Of a stretch of 64,000 bases of DNA, positions 30,698-42,002 are shown one piece after another. Position 1 is the stretch's first letter; each line of letters opens with the position of its first letter. Source of the DNA: Mycobacterium uberis. Lineage in GTDB: Bacteria; Actinomycetota; Actinomycetes; Mycobacteriales; Mycobacteriaceae. Under the pieces are notes generated by a model. The model saw only the letters and a program-made list of their open reading frames with translations, was not told the DNA's origin and searched no databases. The DNA is taken from assembly GCF_003408705.1 (NCBI RefSeq), contig NZ_QAYL01000001.1, forward strand, positions 1 through 64,000. Reading direction: 5' to 3'. The position numbers and the translations under genes were made by a program.

Positions 30698-31870
30698 ATG
30701 CCCTTTCGTCAGGTACCGGTGGATCTGCCCGACGTGCAGCCCAGTGCAGGACAGCCATTCGGGGTGTATGTACATGTCCCGTTCTGCATGACTCGTTGTG
30801 GTTACTGTGATTTCAACACCTACACTCCAGCCGAACTGGGTGGTGTCGACCCGGATACCTGGTTGGCGGTACTGCGGATCGAGCTCGAATTGGCGGCCGC
30901 GCGTCTGGCGGCGCCCACGGTGAACACCGTGTTTGTCGGAGGTGGGACGCCATCGTTATTGGGCGATGAGCGCCTGGCTACGCTGCTCGTCATGGTGCGG
31001 GAGTACTTCGTGCTGGCGCCGGATGCCGAGGTGAGCATCGAGGCTAATCCCGAGTCCACTTGGCCGGAATTCTTCGAAGCGATCCGCGTGGCCGGTTACA
31101 CGCGAGTATCGCTCGGTATGCAGTCTGTAGCGCCCCGAGTATTGGCCACCCTCGACCGGGTACACTCGCCTGGTCGGGCATCGACCGCGGCTCGCGAGGC
31201 GATGGCCGCAGGCTTCGAACACGTCAACATCGACCTAATCTATGGGACACCGGGAGAGTCCGATGATGATCTGATACGTTCTGTCGACTCTGCGATCGAG
31301 GTCGGTATCGACCACATATCCGCATATGCCTTGGTCGTAGAGGATGGCACCGCGTTGGCGCGGCGAATCCGACGCGGTGAACTGGCCGCTCCCGACGACG
31401 ATCTGCTGGCACACCGTTACGAGCTGGTCGACGCACGCCTGTCTGCCGCCGGGTTGAACTGGTATGAGGTGTCCAATTGGTCTCTACCAGGCGGTGAATG
31501 TCAACACAACCTTGGCTACTGGAACGGTGGTCAATGGTGGGGCGCAGGGCCGGGCGCGCACAGTTACGTCGGCGCAACGCGCTGGTGGAATGTCAAGCAC
31601 CCTAATGCCTATGCAGAGATGCTGGGCAATGCAATGCTTCCCATTGCGGATTTTGAGCAGCTTAGCGTGGATGCGTTGCACATTGAAGATGTGATGTTGA
31701 AAATACGTCTGCGCCAAGGTCTTCCGCTTTCTCAGCTGGAGGACGCCGAACGCAAGCGTGCAGAGGATGTGGTCGCTGACAGTCTACTGGTATTCGAGGG
31801 GGATAGGCTGGTTCTCACCCCCTGTGGACGGCTGCTTGCCGACGCGGTGGTGCGCACGTTGCTGGGATAG
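30698..31870 (+). CDS. hemW: Radical SAM protein HemW (HemN-like)
   Basis: The 390-residue protein has the radical-SAM cluster motif CMTRCGYC (CX3CX2C, about residues 29-36). Next come 'FNTYTPAELGG', 'TVFVGGGTPSLL', 'VSIEANPES', 'RVSLGMQS', 'FEHVNIDLIYGTPGES' and 'YALVVEDGT'. The C-terminal HemN domain contains 'YEVSNWSLPGGECQHNLGYW' and 'WWGAGPGAHSY'. It is often annotated as oxygen-independent coproporphyrinogen oxidase. Proteins with this HemW-type sequence (no extended HemN N-terminus, length near 380-390) are instead thought to deliver heme, so the reaction is uncertain. The ATG at 30698 gives the usual N-terminus. Confidence 0.93.
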   Translation: MPFRQVPVDLPDVQPSAGQPFGVYVHVPFCMTRCGYCDFNTYTPAELGGVDPDTWLAVLRIELELAAARLAAPTVNTVFVGGGTPSLLGDERLATLLVMVREYFVLAPDAEVSIEANPESTWPEFFEAIRVAGYTRVSLGMQSVAPRVLATLDRVHSPGRASTAAREAMAAGFEHVNIDLIYGTPGESDDDLIRSVDSAIEVGIDHISAYALVVEDGTALARRIRRGELAAPDDDLLAHRYELVDARLSAAGLNWYEVSNWSLPGGECQHNLGYWNGGQWWGAGPGAHSYVGATRWWNVKHPNAYAEMLGNAMLPIADFEQLSVDALHIEDVMLKIRLRQGLPLSQLEDAERKRAEDVVADSLLVFEGDRLVLTPCGRLLADAVVRTLLG

Positions 31871-33130
31871 CCCAGTTGGCCGGATTGTGTCGTCCGTACA
31901 TCAGAAGCTGCCCGCAGATCAGAGCCGGCGTTTGATCATCCGGTTAGCCTCGATATACAGTATGATTCCAGCGGTGACGTTTTAGGAAAATGCCAAAACT
32001 AGTGATGCGGCTAACGGTAGGGTTGTGCTTGCCTCGGGGATCGCCAGCCGTTGGACCGCGAGGACGGTGATGTGAAATGTCACTCCACAGAGAGTCGCGA
32101 ACAGCACTTAGGCTCCCGGTGTGAGTCAGGTAGGGATAGCTTATGTAGAGACACTGACCTCCACCGGTGCAAATACATGCGATGCTAGCATGCGTTGGAA
32201 CGATATTATAACGATATTATACAGGATTTCGTCGTCATGGATGTCCTTTGTACCTAACAGTTCGTTGATGAGGCCGATGAGGAGGACGAATCTACGGTTG
32301 AGGAAAACGTCCTAATAGCAACTTACGGGAGAAAATAGGAATCCTCTCGAGTTTCTCCATAAGTATGCTCTGTTGGGCTCCCAGTTCGGATATCCTAGCT
32401 TTTCCATCAAGAGTTCGATCTCTTGTTCGTGCTGGGCCTCCAGAGGCTAGCAGTGCGGTGGCCGCACGGCTGCGACCGGACCGACCCTCCACCTTGACCG
32501 ACGGGGTTTAGGCTTTGCTCCTCGGGAATGTTCCCGGTATTGCTCAAACCCTTGTGCCGCAGTTGTGTGACTAGGCATAACTCCACCAAACAGCCCGTAA
32601 TCTCCATCACCGTAAGGCATGGCAGGCATGTAGGCGTTACACGCCATTCAGGTGGCGATCAGCACGACCACGCACGTGACAAAGATCCCTATCGAATCCG
32701 ACGTATAATGCCTAGCGACGGTCACCCTATCGACTCTCAGCATTTGACTCAAGCAGACTAGCAACAAATTAAGCTAATTTCTCCTATCAAGAAGTTCGAT
32801 ACGAAGTCGGGCACCACAAAGCCAGCGATGTTGTTGATCTCGTTGGACTTTATCTTGACTAGCTTTTCACCTCCGTATTAGCCGGTAACCGGAAAAAGAT
32901 ACATGGTCAAACCCTGGTAAATCACATACAGAAAATCGAAACGTAACTCTAGGATTGGTATCAAGAATACGCAGTAAAATAACAGTAGGAATAGTTTGAA
33001 CAGCTTGTGGGTGAAGTTACCTCAAAATGCTTGAAGCATTGAACGGCTCTCCTGTGCTCGCTTGCGGTCCTCAAGGAAGCATCGAACGTCAACGGCGAGA
33101 CCATACACATCCAGAAAAATAGCGAAATTT
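31871..33130 (-). pseudogene. Decayed membrane protein at the Rv2387 position
   Basis: Between hemW and the mbtI remnant the minus strand holds pieces of a hydrophobic protein. The best (about 32770-33120) reads 'FLDVYGLAVDVRCFLEDRKR', 'THKLFKLFLLLFYCVFLIPI', 'LRFDFLYVIYQGLTMYLFPV' and 'KSNEINNIAGFVVPDFVSNF'. Interruptions and low-quality text fill the rest. M. tuberculosis has Rv2387 here on this strand, but I do not remember its sequence well enough to equate the two. No function is assigned. Confidence 0.4.
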
Positions 33131-33914
33131 AGATATGCTCAGGCTAGTACGCCACTTAGTATACGCATGGGCTTTTGAGGTTGATGCCCAAATGCACTCT
33201 TGTAAACCTTGGTGCAGAGTGGCCGAGGCACGCGCCGATAGGCTCTCTAACGGGCTTTTGAAACCAGCGATGGCGCAACCCGGCGACGCGTTTGCGGTGT
33301 GTCATGAACTGCCACGCCTATGGTGAACAGTGTGTGGTAGTTTCTTCGAAACTGTCAACGCTCGTAACCGTAAGTACTTTCTGTCTCTTGGTTAACTGTA
33401 AGTTTTTCGCTATCCATAAAGCCGGGTTACGAACATAATTGTGTATCTAATCAATCGGACAGGTGGCGGGCTGCGATGACGGTAGTGCCATCACATTTAA
33501 CTTACGTTAAACCTTTTCACCACACGGTCAGTTGACGTGATTCGCTATTCTCGGTCAGGCAGTGGTGTTGGTCTTCTTACATAACCGCCACATCCCACAC
33601 GAGACTGGTAGGCGGTCAATGGACGTGTCCGGACATACCCGCGAACACATTTACCGGCCTCTTTTCCCATACGAGCGGAGCTTCCCGATCCGCGCGACCC
33701 AGTACGAATGCGTACAGCTTAGCTGTGATGTTAGGAGAACTCTGGGGACGGCAACCAGTCAGTACGTAAACAGGCGGGAAAAGCGTGGGACTTTAGTGCA
33801 TCGGGGCTACAGGGTGCGACTCGGTGTCAAAGGTGATCTGCCCCTCTAGTTGCCTGTCGAAAGGTTAAGCAGGTCGCGTAGGCTTATATGAAATAAATTA
33901 TAAAATTTATGTGA
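33131..33914. other. No recognisable gene
   Basis: The region has low coding character. A 95-codon plus frame (33562-33849) is open, but its wording matches no family, and no ribosome site precedes it. Confidence 0.4.
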
Positions 33915-35654
<1,740 letters not shown>

Positions 35655-36672
35655 GTGTCCAAGAACTTGACCAACCGGCAGCTACTCCGTGAGCTTGAGC
35701 CCGTGGTTGAGCACTTGCTCAACCGGCACCTCTAAATGTTCAAAGAATGGAGTCCGCGCGACTATACTCCTTGGTCAGACGGCAAGAATTATTACGCCCT
35801 CAACGGAGATGACTGGGAACCCGGGCAGAGTCAGTTCTCTGATGTCGCTCAGGTCGCTATGGTGCAAAACCTGCTGACAGAGGACAATCTCCCATCATAT
35901 CACCGCGAGATCGCGATGAACTTTAGCATGGATGGCTCTTGGGGGCAGTGGATCAATCGGTGAACAGCTGAAGAAAGCAGGCACAGTACGGCACCGCACG
36001 ATTACTTGGTGGTTACCCGCGCTGTCGATCCGGTCGAGTTGGAGAAGCTACGCCTCGAACACATGACTAGAGGCTTCAGCCCAGGCCAGAACCATCAGGG
36101 CGACATGTTTGCTGATAGTCTACTTGACTCCATCATGTACGTTTCATTTCAGGAATTAGCCACCCGTGTGTCCCATCGCAATACTGGACGAGTCTGCAAC
36201 GAGACAATCGCGGACAAACTGCTCGCCAGGAGTCGGCAGACGAGGACCTGTACATGATCTTCTATCGAGATGTCAGCGCAGCCGGTCTCGAGATTGCACC
36301 TAATCAGGCGATGAAGTCGGTGCACAGGATATTGCGTAACTTCAAAATGCCCGGTTTAACGGTTCCAGAGTTCCGACGCAAGGCTGTGATCATCGCCGTC
36401 GGCGGCGTCTATGATCCGAGGATCCATCTTAACGAGGTAGTCATGCCGGTGCTGAAAAAGTGGCAGATTTTTGAACGTGAAGACTTCACTGGCGAAGCCG
36501 CCTGGATTGCGTGATGACCTTGGCTTACTGGTCAAAGAGCTCGAATTAAGAGGGGGAGAGGTTCGACGAATCCAAGCAGCGCTACCTTGACCACCAGTCC
36601 CGCAGAATCGAGAAGATCACGGCAAGCAAAGTGCTCAAAACCCGAGGCACGCTTACGCTCAGCGGACGGTGA
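35655..36672 (+). pseudogene. Acyl-ACP desaturase (DesA1 type), recently broken
   Basis: The text aligns over its full length with mycobacterial DesA1. GTG 35655 opens 'SKNLTNRQLLRELEPVVEHL', and a TAA at 35733 interrupts it. Then come 'FKEWSPRDYTPWSDGKNYYA', 'SQFSDVAQVAMVQNLLTEDN', 'LPSYHREIAMNFSMDGSWGQ', a TGA at 35961 in place of the Trp of 'RWTAEE', and 'RGFSPGQNHQGDMFADSLLD'. A frameshift near 36228 precedes 'MIFYRDVSAAG' and 'AVGGVYDPRIHLNEVVMPVL'; another near 36505 precedes a C-terminal tail. Only about four lesions occur, so loss is recent. DesA1 is not at this locus in M. tuberculosis, which suggests an extra or transposed copy. Confidence 0.93.
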
Positions 36673-37288
36673 TAGCTACCGAAGGAGGTGTCGGGCGCGT
36701 GCAATATTGTAGCTGCCGGCTAAGCATCGAGGTGATTAGTCGTAGCCGGGTGAGATGAGTGTCCCTCCGGACGCAACACGGCCGACATGCACTGCTGTAT
36801 TGAGAAGCTGGCGCTACACTGGTCTCAGTGAACTCGTGGAATGCACGTGACTGGCGCCGAACTCGGTTGGGTGCATGTCGTATGCTAAGCAGTACGCTGT
36901 TGATCGTACCGGGTGCGGGCTGTGTTGGCTGGTTGGGCACCATCTCAGTGCGCCGCATTACGAGCAAGTCGAGGTGACGAGGGCATAAGAGTGTCATGTT
37001 ATCACGTCGCCATGCGCGAAAGAGCGCTTCTAGCAACGATACTGGGTGGCGGAACCGGGTATATAGTCTTGTTGGTCTGTTCTTGGTAAGAAACTAGCTG
37101 TGGCAAGTCGACATTCAGGCCGGTTAGTTGTGCACGTTGTTCTGCATTTATGCTTTTGTGTCGGCTGCCTACTAGATGGCTCGTTCAGGTGGATGTCGTT
37201 GCCGGTAGTACGTTCAGAAGCTTATGCCACGGCCCGAAACGTCCTTGGTCCGCTTCATTCATGACTACGTCAGCCGGGACTCGGCATG
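36673..37288. other. No recognisable gene
   Basis: Frames are short on both strands. A plus-strand stretch near 36830-36980 reads somewhat like a small exported or membrane peptide ('STLLIVPGAGCVGWLGTISV') but has no start context or known relative. Confidence 0.35.
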
Positions 37289-38260
37289 TCAAAGAGAGCA
37301 TCCGATAAACTGTGCTGCATAGATCATGGCCTTGGCGGCATCGGGTGTCAGCCGCGGTAGCGACTGGAATACGTGCACTTGGTCAGGCCACACTTGCAAC
37401 TCGCAACGGCCGCCGGCGGCCTGGATATCGGCGGCGAGTTGCCGCGCGTCGCCCTCCAGCATTTCGGCTCCACCGACCTGGATCAGCGTCGGCGGAAGCG
37501 TTAGCCCTCCGGCAACGTTGAGTGCCAGGCGATGGTGAGTCGGGTCGATCCCCGCATGGTAGAGGCCGACCACGCGAGCGGCGGTTGCCGCTCGTACGGC
37601 GGGGTCGGGGCGGATCCGTTCGCGAGTTGCTGACAACGTGAACGTGAGGTCGATCAACGGCGAAAATAACACCAGGGCCGCCGGATGCTGTGCCGAGACC
37701 TCGGGTTGCAGCAGCAAATCCACCGACAGATGTCCTCCTGCCGAATCAGCAACAACCACAATGCGCTCCGCCGACAAGTTACACGTTTGCAGCAACCAGT
37801 CCCAGCCTGCGCGCACGTCATTGGCTGCAGTGGGAAATCGGTAGCGCGGCGCGAGGCGGTAATCAACACAGAACACCGGCAGTCCGGTCAGCGACGACAA
37901 CCAAGACGTCAACCGTCGATGCGTTCGAGGTGAACACATGGTGTAGCCACTGCCGTGCACAAAGTAGATCGCCGCCCCGGTATTACGTCGGGTATTGATT
38001 GCGTGGCTGCGCTGTCCGTACACCCATTCCCCGACGACGCGCTGGCCATCGGGCAGTACGGAGTTGATCTGTTCGACGCGAGTACCCACTAACGACGACC
38101 CAAATATGTCCATGAGCCGGGCGATGGTTTGGCGCGCCACCCAGACATCCCACGCTCGCCTCGGCTGCAGCAGCCCGGTTATCCGCGGCAGGGTGAGTGT
38201 GCTTACCGCTACCGCGCCACGGGATCGCCAGGATCCACGCATCGGTATGCAATCAGTCAT
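37289..38260 (-). CDS. Alpha/beta hydrolase, HSL-type esterase (mbtJ position)
   Basis: An intact 323-residue hydrolase of the hormone-sensitive-lipase family. The oxyanion-hole motif is 'YFVHGSGYTMCSPRTHR' (HGSG instead of the usual HGGG). The nucleophile elbow is 'VVADSAGGHLSVDLLL' (family GDSAG, here ADSAG). The acid is in 'LIQVGGAEMLEGDAR', and the His is in 'WPDQVHVFQSLPR'. It lies between the mbtI and mbtA remnants on the same strand as mbtA, where M. tuberculosis has mbtJ (Rv2385, an acetyl-hydrolase-like protein of similar size). The exact orthology is inferred from position. The reaction is unknown; cleavage of a short acyl or acetyl ester is the family norm. Its survival among dead mycobactin genes implies another use. 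Confidence 0.85.
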   Translation of the reverse strand: MTDCIPMRGSWRSRGAVAVSTLTLPRITGLLQPRRAWDVWVARQTIARLMDIFGSSLVGTRVEQINSVLPDGQRVVGEWVYGQRSHAINTRRNTGAAIYFVHGSGYTMCSPRTHRRLTSWLSSLTGLPVFCVDYRLAPRYRFPTAANDVRAGWDWLLQTCNLSAERIVVVADSAGGHLSVDLLLQPEVSAQHPAALVLFSPLIDLTFTLSATRERIRPDPAVRAATAARVVGLYHAGIDPTHHRLALNVAGGLTLPPTLIQVGGAEMLEGDARQLAADIQAAGGRCELQVWPDQVHVFQSLPRLTPDAAKAMIYAAQFIGCSL

Positions 38261-38693
38261 AAATTGTAGTCAATCGCAAATAGTGGCATTCATCAATGTC
38301 AGCAATCAATTGTCGGCGTTGGGTTCGGATCATCCGACGGGCCGGCTCGATGCGCTGTACAGTCCGTAGGTGCCGAACCCTCCAAAGGCCGCTATAGTCA
38401 ACAGTACAATCATTGCGTACTGTCAAGGTGGGTGGTTTTGACAGCACGAACTTTCGATCGATCTGGCTAAAAAGAGATTTTCTACGGAACGTGACCACAG
38501 GAGATCCAGACGAGCAGTGTTTTGCTTTTACACCAAGGCGTTGTTGTTTGAGACAGTCTCACGTCGGGTCGGCAAACCAGCAGTGTCTAACTGACCCCAC
38601 AGGAACGCCTACCCAACAAAAGTGTTGTCAATAGGATCGCCCAAGAAGAACTGCTAGCCAGTTCGTCCGGTCGTGTCTCCGTTCGGGTGGGTT

Positions 38694-39620
38694 AGGAACT
38701 CAGCTGGCGGGCGAGTGTGCCGATCTTGTCAATCGGTGTCGTGGGCAGTGCCGCCATCGTGACCACCATATCGGGCCAGGTGTGTGCAGCGACACCGCGC
38801 TGGTCAAAGTCAGTATCCAACTCCGCAAGCTCGACCAGTTCACCGTCGAAAAATACAGCAGCGCAAGTCTTTTAGCTTAATTAGTGATCTGGAAGTGGGA
38901 TTGCCGCAGCCGATCAGAAACCCTGAGCGGCTGAATAGCTGCTCCTTGAGGTATTAGGTGGAACTAGTTTCACCGCCGTGGTATATAATCATTTATAAAT
39001 GCAGTAGGTAACCATCATCTAGGTGTCCTCTCGGCGACGAGCAAGATCGTCCTTGTGGGAGAAGCCTTTAGGATTAAAGCAGCGCTCATTGTTGTAATCG
39101 CTTTGTTGTAATCGCTGCGGAAGGAGCCGTCGAATGTGCACGGACTGCGCACCAATAACCCGCCCTCTTTGCCTGGAACTACCTGGTCACTCGTGTTATC
39201 CACCACGCGCAGTTCGTCATTTGCGCACAGAATCCGCCCCCGGTTGTGGTCGGCCAGGTCTGGTGGGTCGTCGAGCCGGGCGTAGTTCAACAGCTCTTCG
39301 GCCATTCTGAACACTTGCTGTAGGACCAGGGACAACGCTGTGCATACCTGGTGGGCATACTCTAGTCTCGAGCTTGACTCCGCCGACCTGCAAGGTCCGT
39401 AGTATTTTTGGCGTTATCGGTTCCCAAACTGCAGGCGCAAGCCTGCAGTTTGGTCAATGTAGGCATCAGGGTGGTTACATTGATGCCGTAGTGTTCGATG
39501 GCGACGACTCTGATGGGCGATATCGTCGGAGAAGAACTTGTCGAAAAACTCGAGGGCATTGATGGGTGCTTTGGTGGAGAACGGAAAGTAGCCATTACGC
39601 GTGACTGATATCGTCGACAC
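38694..39620 (-). pseudogene. mbtA: Salicyl-AMP ligase MbtA, C-terminal half, broken
   Basis: MbtA activates salicylate and loads it on MbtB. The minus strand reads 'VVAIEHYGINVTTLMPTLTK' (39440-39500) and 'QQVFRMAEELLNYARLDDPP' (39250-39330; the family has 'QQVFGMAEGLLNfTR'). It continues 'NRGRILCANDELRVVDN', 'EGGLLVRSPCTFDGSFR' and the tail 'DQRGVAAHTWPDMVVTMAAL' with 'PTTPIDKIGTLARQL', ending at 38694. The adenylation core motifs and N-terminal half are not readable; upstream minus-strand text (39621-40200) does not look like MbtA. A 30-base palindrome sits at 39424-39453. Siderophore assembly is therefore lost. Confidence 0.9.
39424..39453. repeat. Perfect 13-bp inverted repeat in mbtA remnant
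   Basis: CCAAACTGCAGGC and its exact complement flank the loop GCAA. It replaces the sequence expected after 'PTLTKL' in MbtA, so one arm seems to be a copy of the other produced after the gene died. Confidence 0.85.
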
Positions 39621-40392
39621 TAGTTCCCGGCTTGACTGGAGCTGCTTCGTCGGCAATACGGCAGATCTCTTGTAGGTAGTGGCGGGCTTCATCACTAGGA
39701 GTGAGATCGTTTGGTGGTCAATGTAGTTCGTGAAGACCTCTAGTCAGGCCCACTAAGGGCTGGCGGCCGACACGATTGTTGAGTCGCGCAAAATACCCGT
39801 CTCCGTCGGCGTGGCAGTGGATGTTCAAATTCGATGCCGGGATCGCCGACGAGCACATAGGCACTTAGCGCCTGATAAACTAACTCTGACAACGTCGATC
39901 CCGACGGGGCAAAGCCCGGATTAGGAAGGTACTGTGCCAGTCTATCGCCTTCAGCGGTAACTCAGGCCGCAAACGCATCGTCATCGATACCGAACCTTCT
40001 GAGGGCCCCCTTGGCAGTAATCACAAAAGCCGGTGCACCGTCGGCAGTGTAGGTCGCGGTAGTAGCGCCAAGCATCATCGTCTCCAAATCTGGAGTATCG
40101 GTGCTCCATTCAGGCCGGTGGCCCGGTGCCCGCCGCGGCGTATGCAAGTTCGATACCTCATCTACCAGCGATGCCACCTGGCCGTTGACCGTATCCTCCG
40201 GAAGGAACGTAGGTCAGTGATCACCGATACGCAACAAAGAAGAATGCAATACCGTTAAATTACGTAAGTTTGCGTAGGCTGAGCTTAAGGCTGACTGGCT
40301 GCGGGATCGAGCACTATATAAAGTCTACCGTGACATGCCCGGCTTGTTCATCGCTGCTTCAGCTATATTTATAACGTAATATATAGCGCCTG
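39621..40392. other. Decayed region upstream of mbtA remnant
   Basis: Minus-strand pieces include 'KAPINALEFFDKFFSDDIAH' (39480-39590), 'SDEARHYLQEICRIADEAAP' (about 39640-39700) and 'LVYQALSAYVLVGDPGIEFE' (39825-39880). 'TPDLETMMLGATTATYTADG' and 'APAFVITAKGALRRFGIDDD' (39965-40110) follow. They read like genuine protein but not like the MbtA N-terminus, and I cannot name the family. The A/T-rich 100 bases before 40393 probably hold the promoter of the XRE regulator. Confidence 0.4.
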
Positions 40393-41076
40393 ATGACGGG
40401 ACATCCGGAGCACTTCGCCACTAAGGTATCGCAGCGACGTCGGAGCCTTGGAATGACGCTGGTCGATGTCAACCGTAACGGTGGACCTACTGCGCCGACG
40501 CTCGCCAAGGCAGAAGCGGGAGCACTTGAGGATCCGCGTCCCAGTACGCTGTCGAAGTTCGACGTCGGACTTTGCTGGTTACCTGGTAGTGCGGCCAGTG
40601 TCTACTGGGGCGGTGATGAACCGAAACCTCGGGAGGAAGTCGGTAAGCGCACGGTGCTGGAGCCTGCGGGCGGTGCCATAGTCTTGCCCCTGGACCGAAT
40701 CCTGGCGATGATGACGACTAAGGCGCAACTCAACGACGTCATTGATGGCCACTCGCACGAACCTATTCCGTTCGGCGAAATCCGACCCCTCGTTGATGCT
40801 CTTAATCAGCACCTGAGCGTCATCGTCGGGCTTTATGTTACTGATTTGCTCGAACGTAACTACACTAAGAGTGGCCAACCGATGCAGCCGCTACTGGAAT
40901 ACGCGTTTGCCGAGTTGCTCTCGGCGCCGGTCTCGGCAGATGATCCTGAAGAGCTTGAGAAGTTGTACCGACGCTGGCTCTTAGGTTACTTCGACAGCAT
41001 CGACGCCGAGCTTGAGGTGTCATTTCGGCGGCGACTTCGACACCGCAACCATCCACCCGAAAGGGTCGGTGGATGA
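40393..41076 (+). CDS. XRE-family helix-turn-helix regulator
   Basis: An intact 227-residue protein. Its first 60 residues form a Cro/CI-type helix-turn-helix ('FATKVSQRRRSLGMTLVDVN', then 'PTAPTLAKAEAGALEDPRPS', 'TLSKFDVGLCWLPGSAASVY'). The length and 'WLPGSA' feature are typical of actinobacterial XRE regulators. The C-terminal 150 residues are helical and acidic, with no recognised domain ('LDRILAMMTTKAQLNDVI', 'YVTDLLERNYTKSGQ'). Its stop overlaps the start of a second HTH gene (ATGA at 41073), so the two formed an operon. An A/T-rich upstream region (40340-40392) suits a promoter. Its targets are unknown; pairs like this often control a neighbouring element or act as silencers. Confidence 0.82.
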   Translation: MTGHPEHFATKVSQRRRSLGMTLVDVNRNGGPTAPTLAKAEAGALEDPRPSTLSKFDVGLCWLPGSAASVYWGGDEPKPREEVGKRTVLEPAGGAIVLPLDRILAMMTTKAQLNDVIDGHSHEPIPFGEIRPLVDALNQHLSVIVGLYVTDLLERNYTKSGQPMQPLLEYAFAELLSAPVSADDPEELEKLYRRWLLGYFDSIDAELEVSFRRRLRHRNHPPERVGG

Positions 41077-41421
41077 CTGGTGGCAGTGACAGTGCCGTGA
41101 CGTTTTCGGCCCAACTTAACTGGTTGTTCGACGTTTATCGGTCACGGGATCACGTGGAGCAGTCCGTCGACGGCGTTGCCAGATCGGTGAGTTAGCTCAT
41201 CGGTCTCCCCATTAGTGGGTTAGTGGCAGCTAAATCCATGCCCTCAGGCATGAGCGCTCAATCCAGTGTTATGCAGATATCATTTAGTGAGTTGACCGCC
41301 TATTTCGGGGTGCCCGTCGGGTATCTCGCCTCAAGCAGAGCATGTGGAGAAGCAGCTTCGACTATTGGCCGCCGCGGGTGACGCTGGCGTCAAGCGTCTC
41401 GTGCTGCAGGGTAGGGTGTGA
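41073..41421 (+). pseudogene. EspR-like XRE regulator, broken
   Basis: ATG 41073 overlaps the stop of the upstream regulator. The text 'FSAQLNWLFDVYRSRDHVEQ' and 'SVDGVARSVS' is followed by a TAG. 'LTAYFGVPVGYL' comes next and, in another frame, 'AEHVEKQLRLLAAAGDAGVK' and 'RLVLQGRV' up to a stop at 41421. This is the layout of EspR and its relatives (N-terminal HTH starting 'tFaarLnrLFd', 'l..yFgv...Yf', and a C-terminal 'l.lla...D.GvrriAlR'). At least one stop and one frameshift are present. The intact partner gene has therefore lost its operon mate. Confidence 0.8.
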
Positions 41422-41458
41422 TGTCGCGGATCGGGCTATATTGACCAAGGTAACCAAT

Positions 41459-41496
41459 AGAGTAACTCCCGTGAATCAGAGTAACTCCCGTGAATC
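41459..41496. repeat. 19-bp tandem duplication
   Basis: Two adjacent identical copies of AGAGTAACTCCCGTGAATC lie just downstream of the EspR-like pseudogene. It is a slippage-type duplication in non-coding DNA. Confidence 0.95.
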
Positions 41497-41499
41497 CGG

Positions 41500-41800
41500 C
41501 TAACAAACTTCGACGATTGCGTAGCGTAATGCGCACTGCCCGGTGTGAGCTATACTCGAGATAGCTGAACCCCTAGCTACCTCACCGGATACAGGAAAAA
41601 TTGCCATAGAACGTAGACCTTTCCGACAACAGCCGTTCAAGCGCAAGTCTGGTCGTGGTGGTAACGAATTCGTTGAGTCGAACCTGCTGTGGCGGTAGAT
41701 TTGCCCAGTCTCGGTAGAACAGCCCATGCTCGGCGTACGGTTTGTTCTCCATGATACCTTGAAGGTCATCTGCCCAACTTAACTTTAATGCTTCACCCAA
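41500..41800 (-). pseudogene. Decayed gene, unassigned
   Basis: The minus strand reads 'EALKLSWADDLQGIMENKPY', 'AEHGLFYRDWANLPPQQVRL', 'NEFVTTTTRLALERLLSERS' and 'TFYGNF'. This is clearly protein-like text ending in a stop at 41582, with no usable start. The family is not recognised. It shares the strand of the NRPS fragment upstream (42003-42287) and might be the next gene of the same lost operon. Confidence 0.45.
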
Positions 41801-42002
41801 GCCCGATGTAATTAGGCGCTTCTCCTAAATATCTATGTCAAGCCCCAAACACAAGGGCAGCAGTCAGGTTACGAGCCAGAAACTGGGTGATTGGGATCCC
41901 GCCACCGTCACCTGCGATACTATGGCTTTGACACTGACCCAGGCTAGTTGAAGAATTTAGTGCTTGCTGCTGTTAGGTTGGGGGGTAGTGAGCTTGGGCT
42001 CA

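Noticed and set aside
40260..40392. Possible IdeR iron box upstream of the XRE gene
   Set aside because: The text only loosely resembles the TTAGGTTAGGCTAACCTAA consensus, with too many mismatches on one side.
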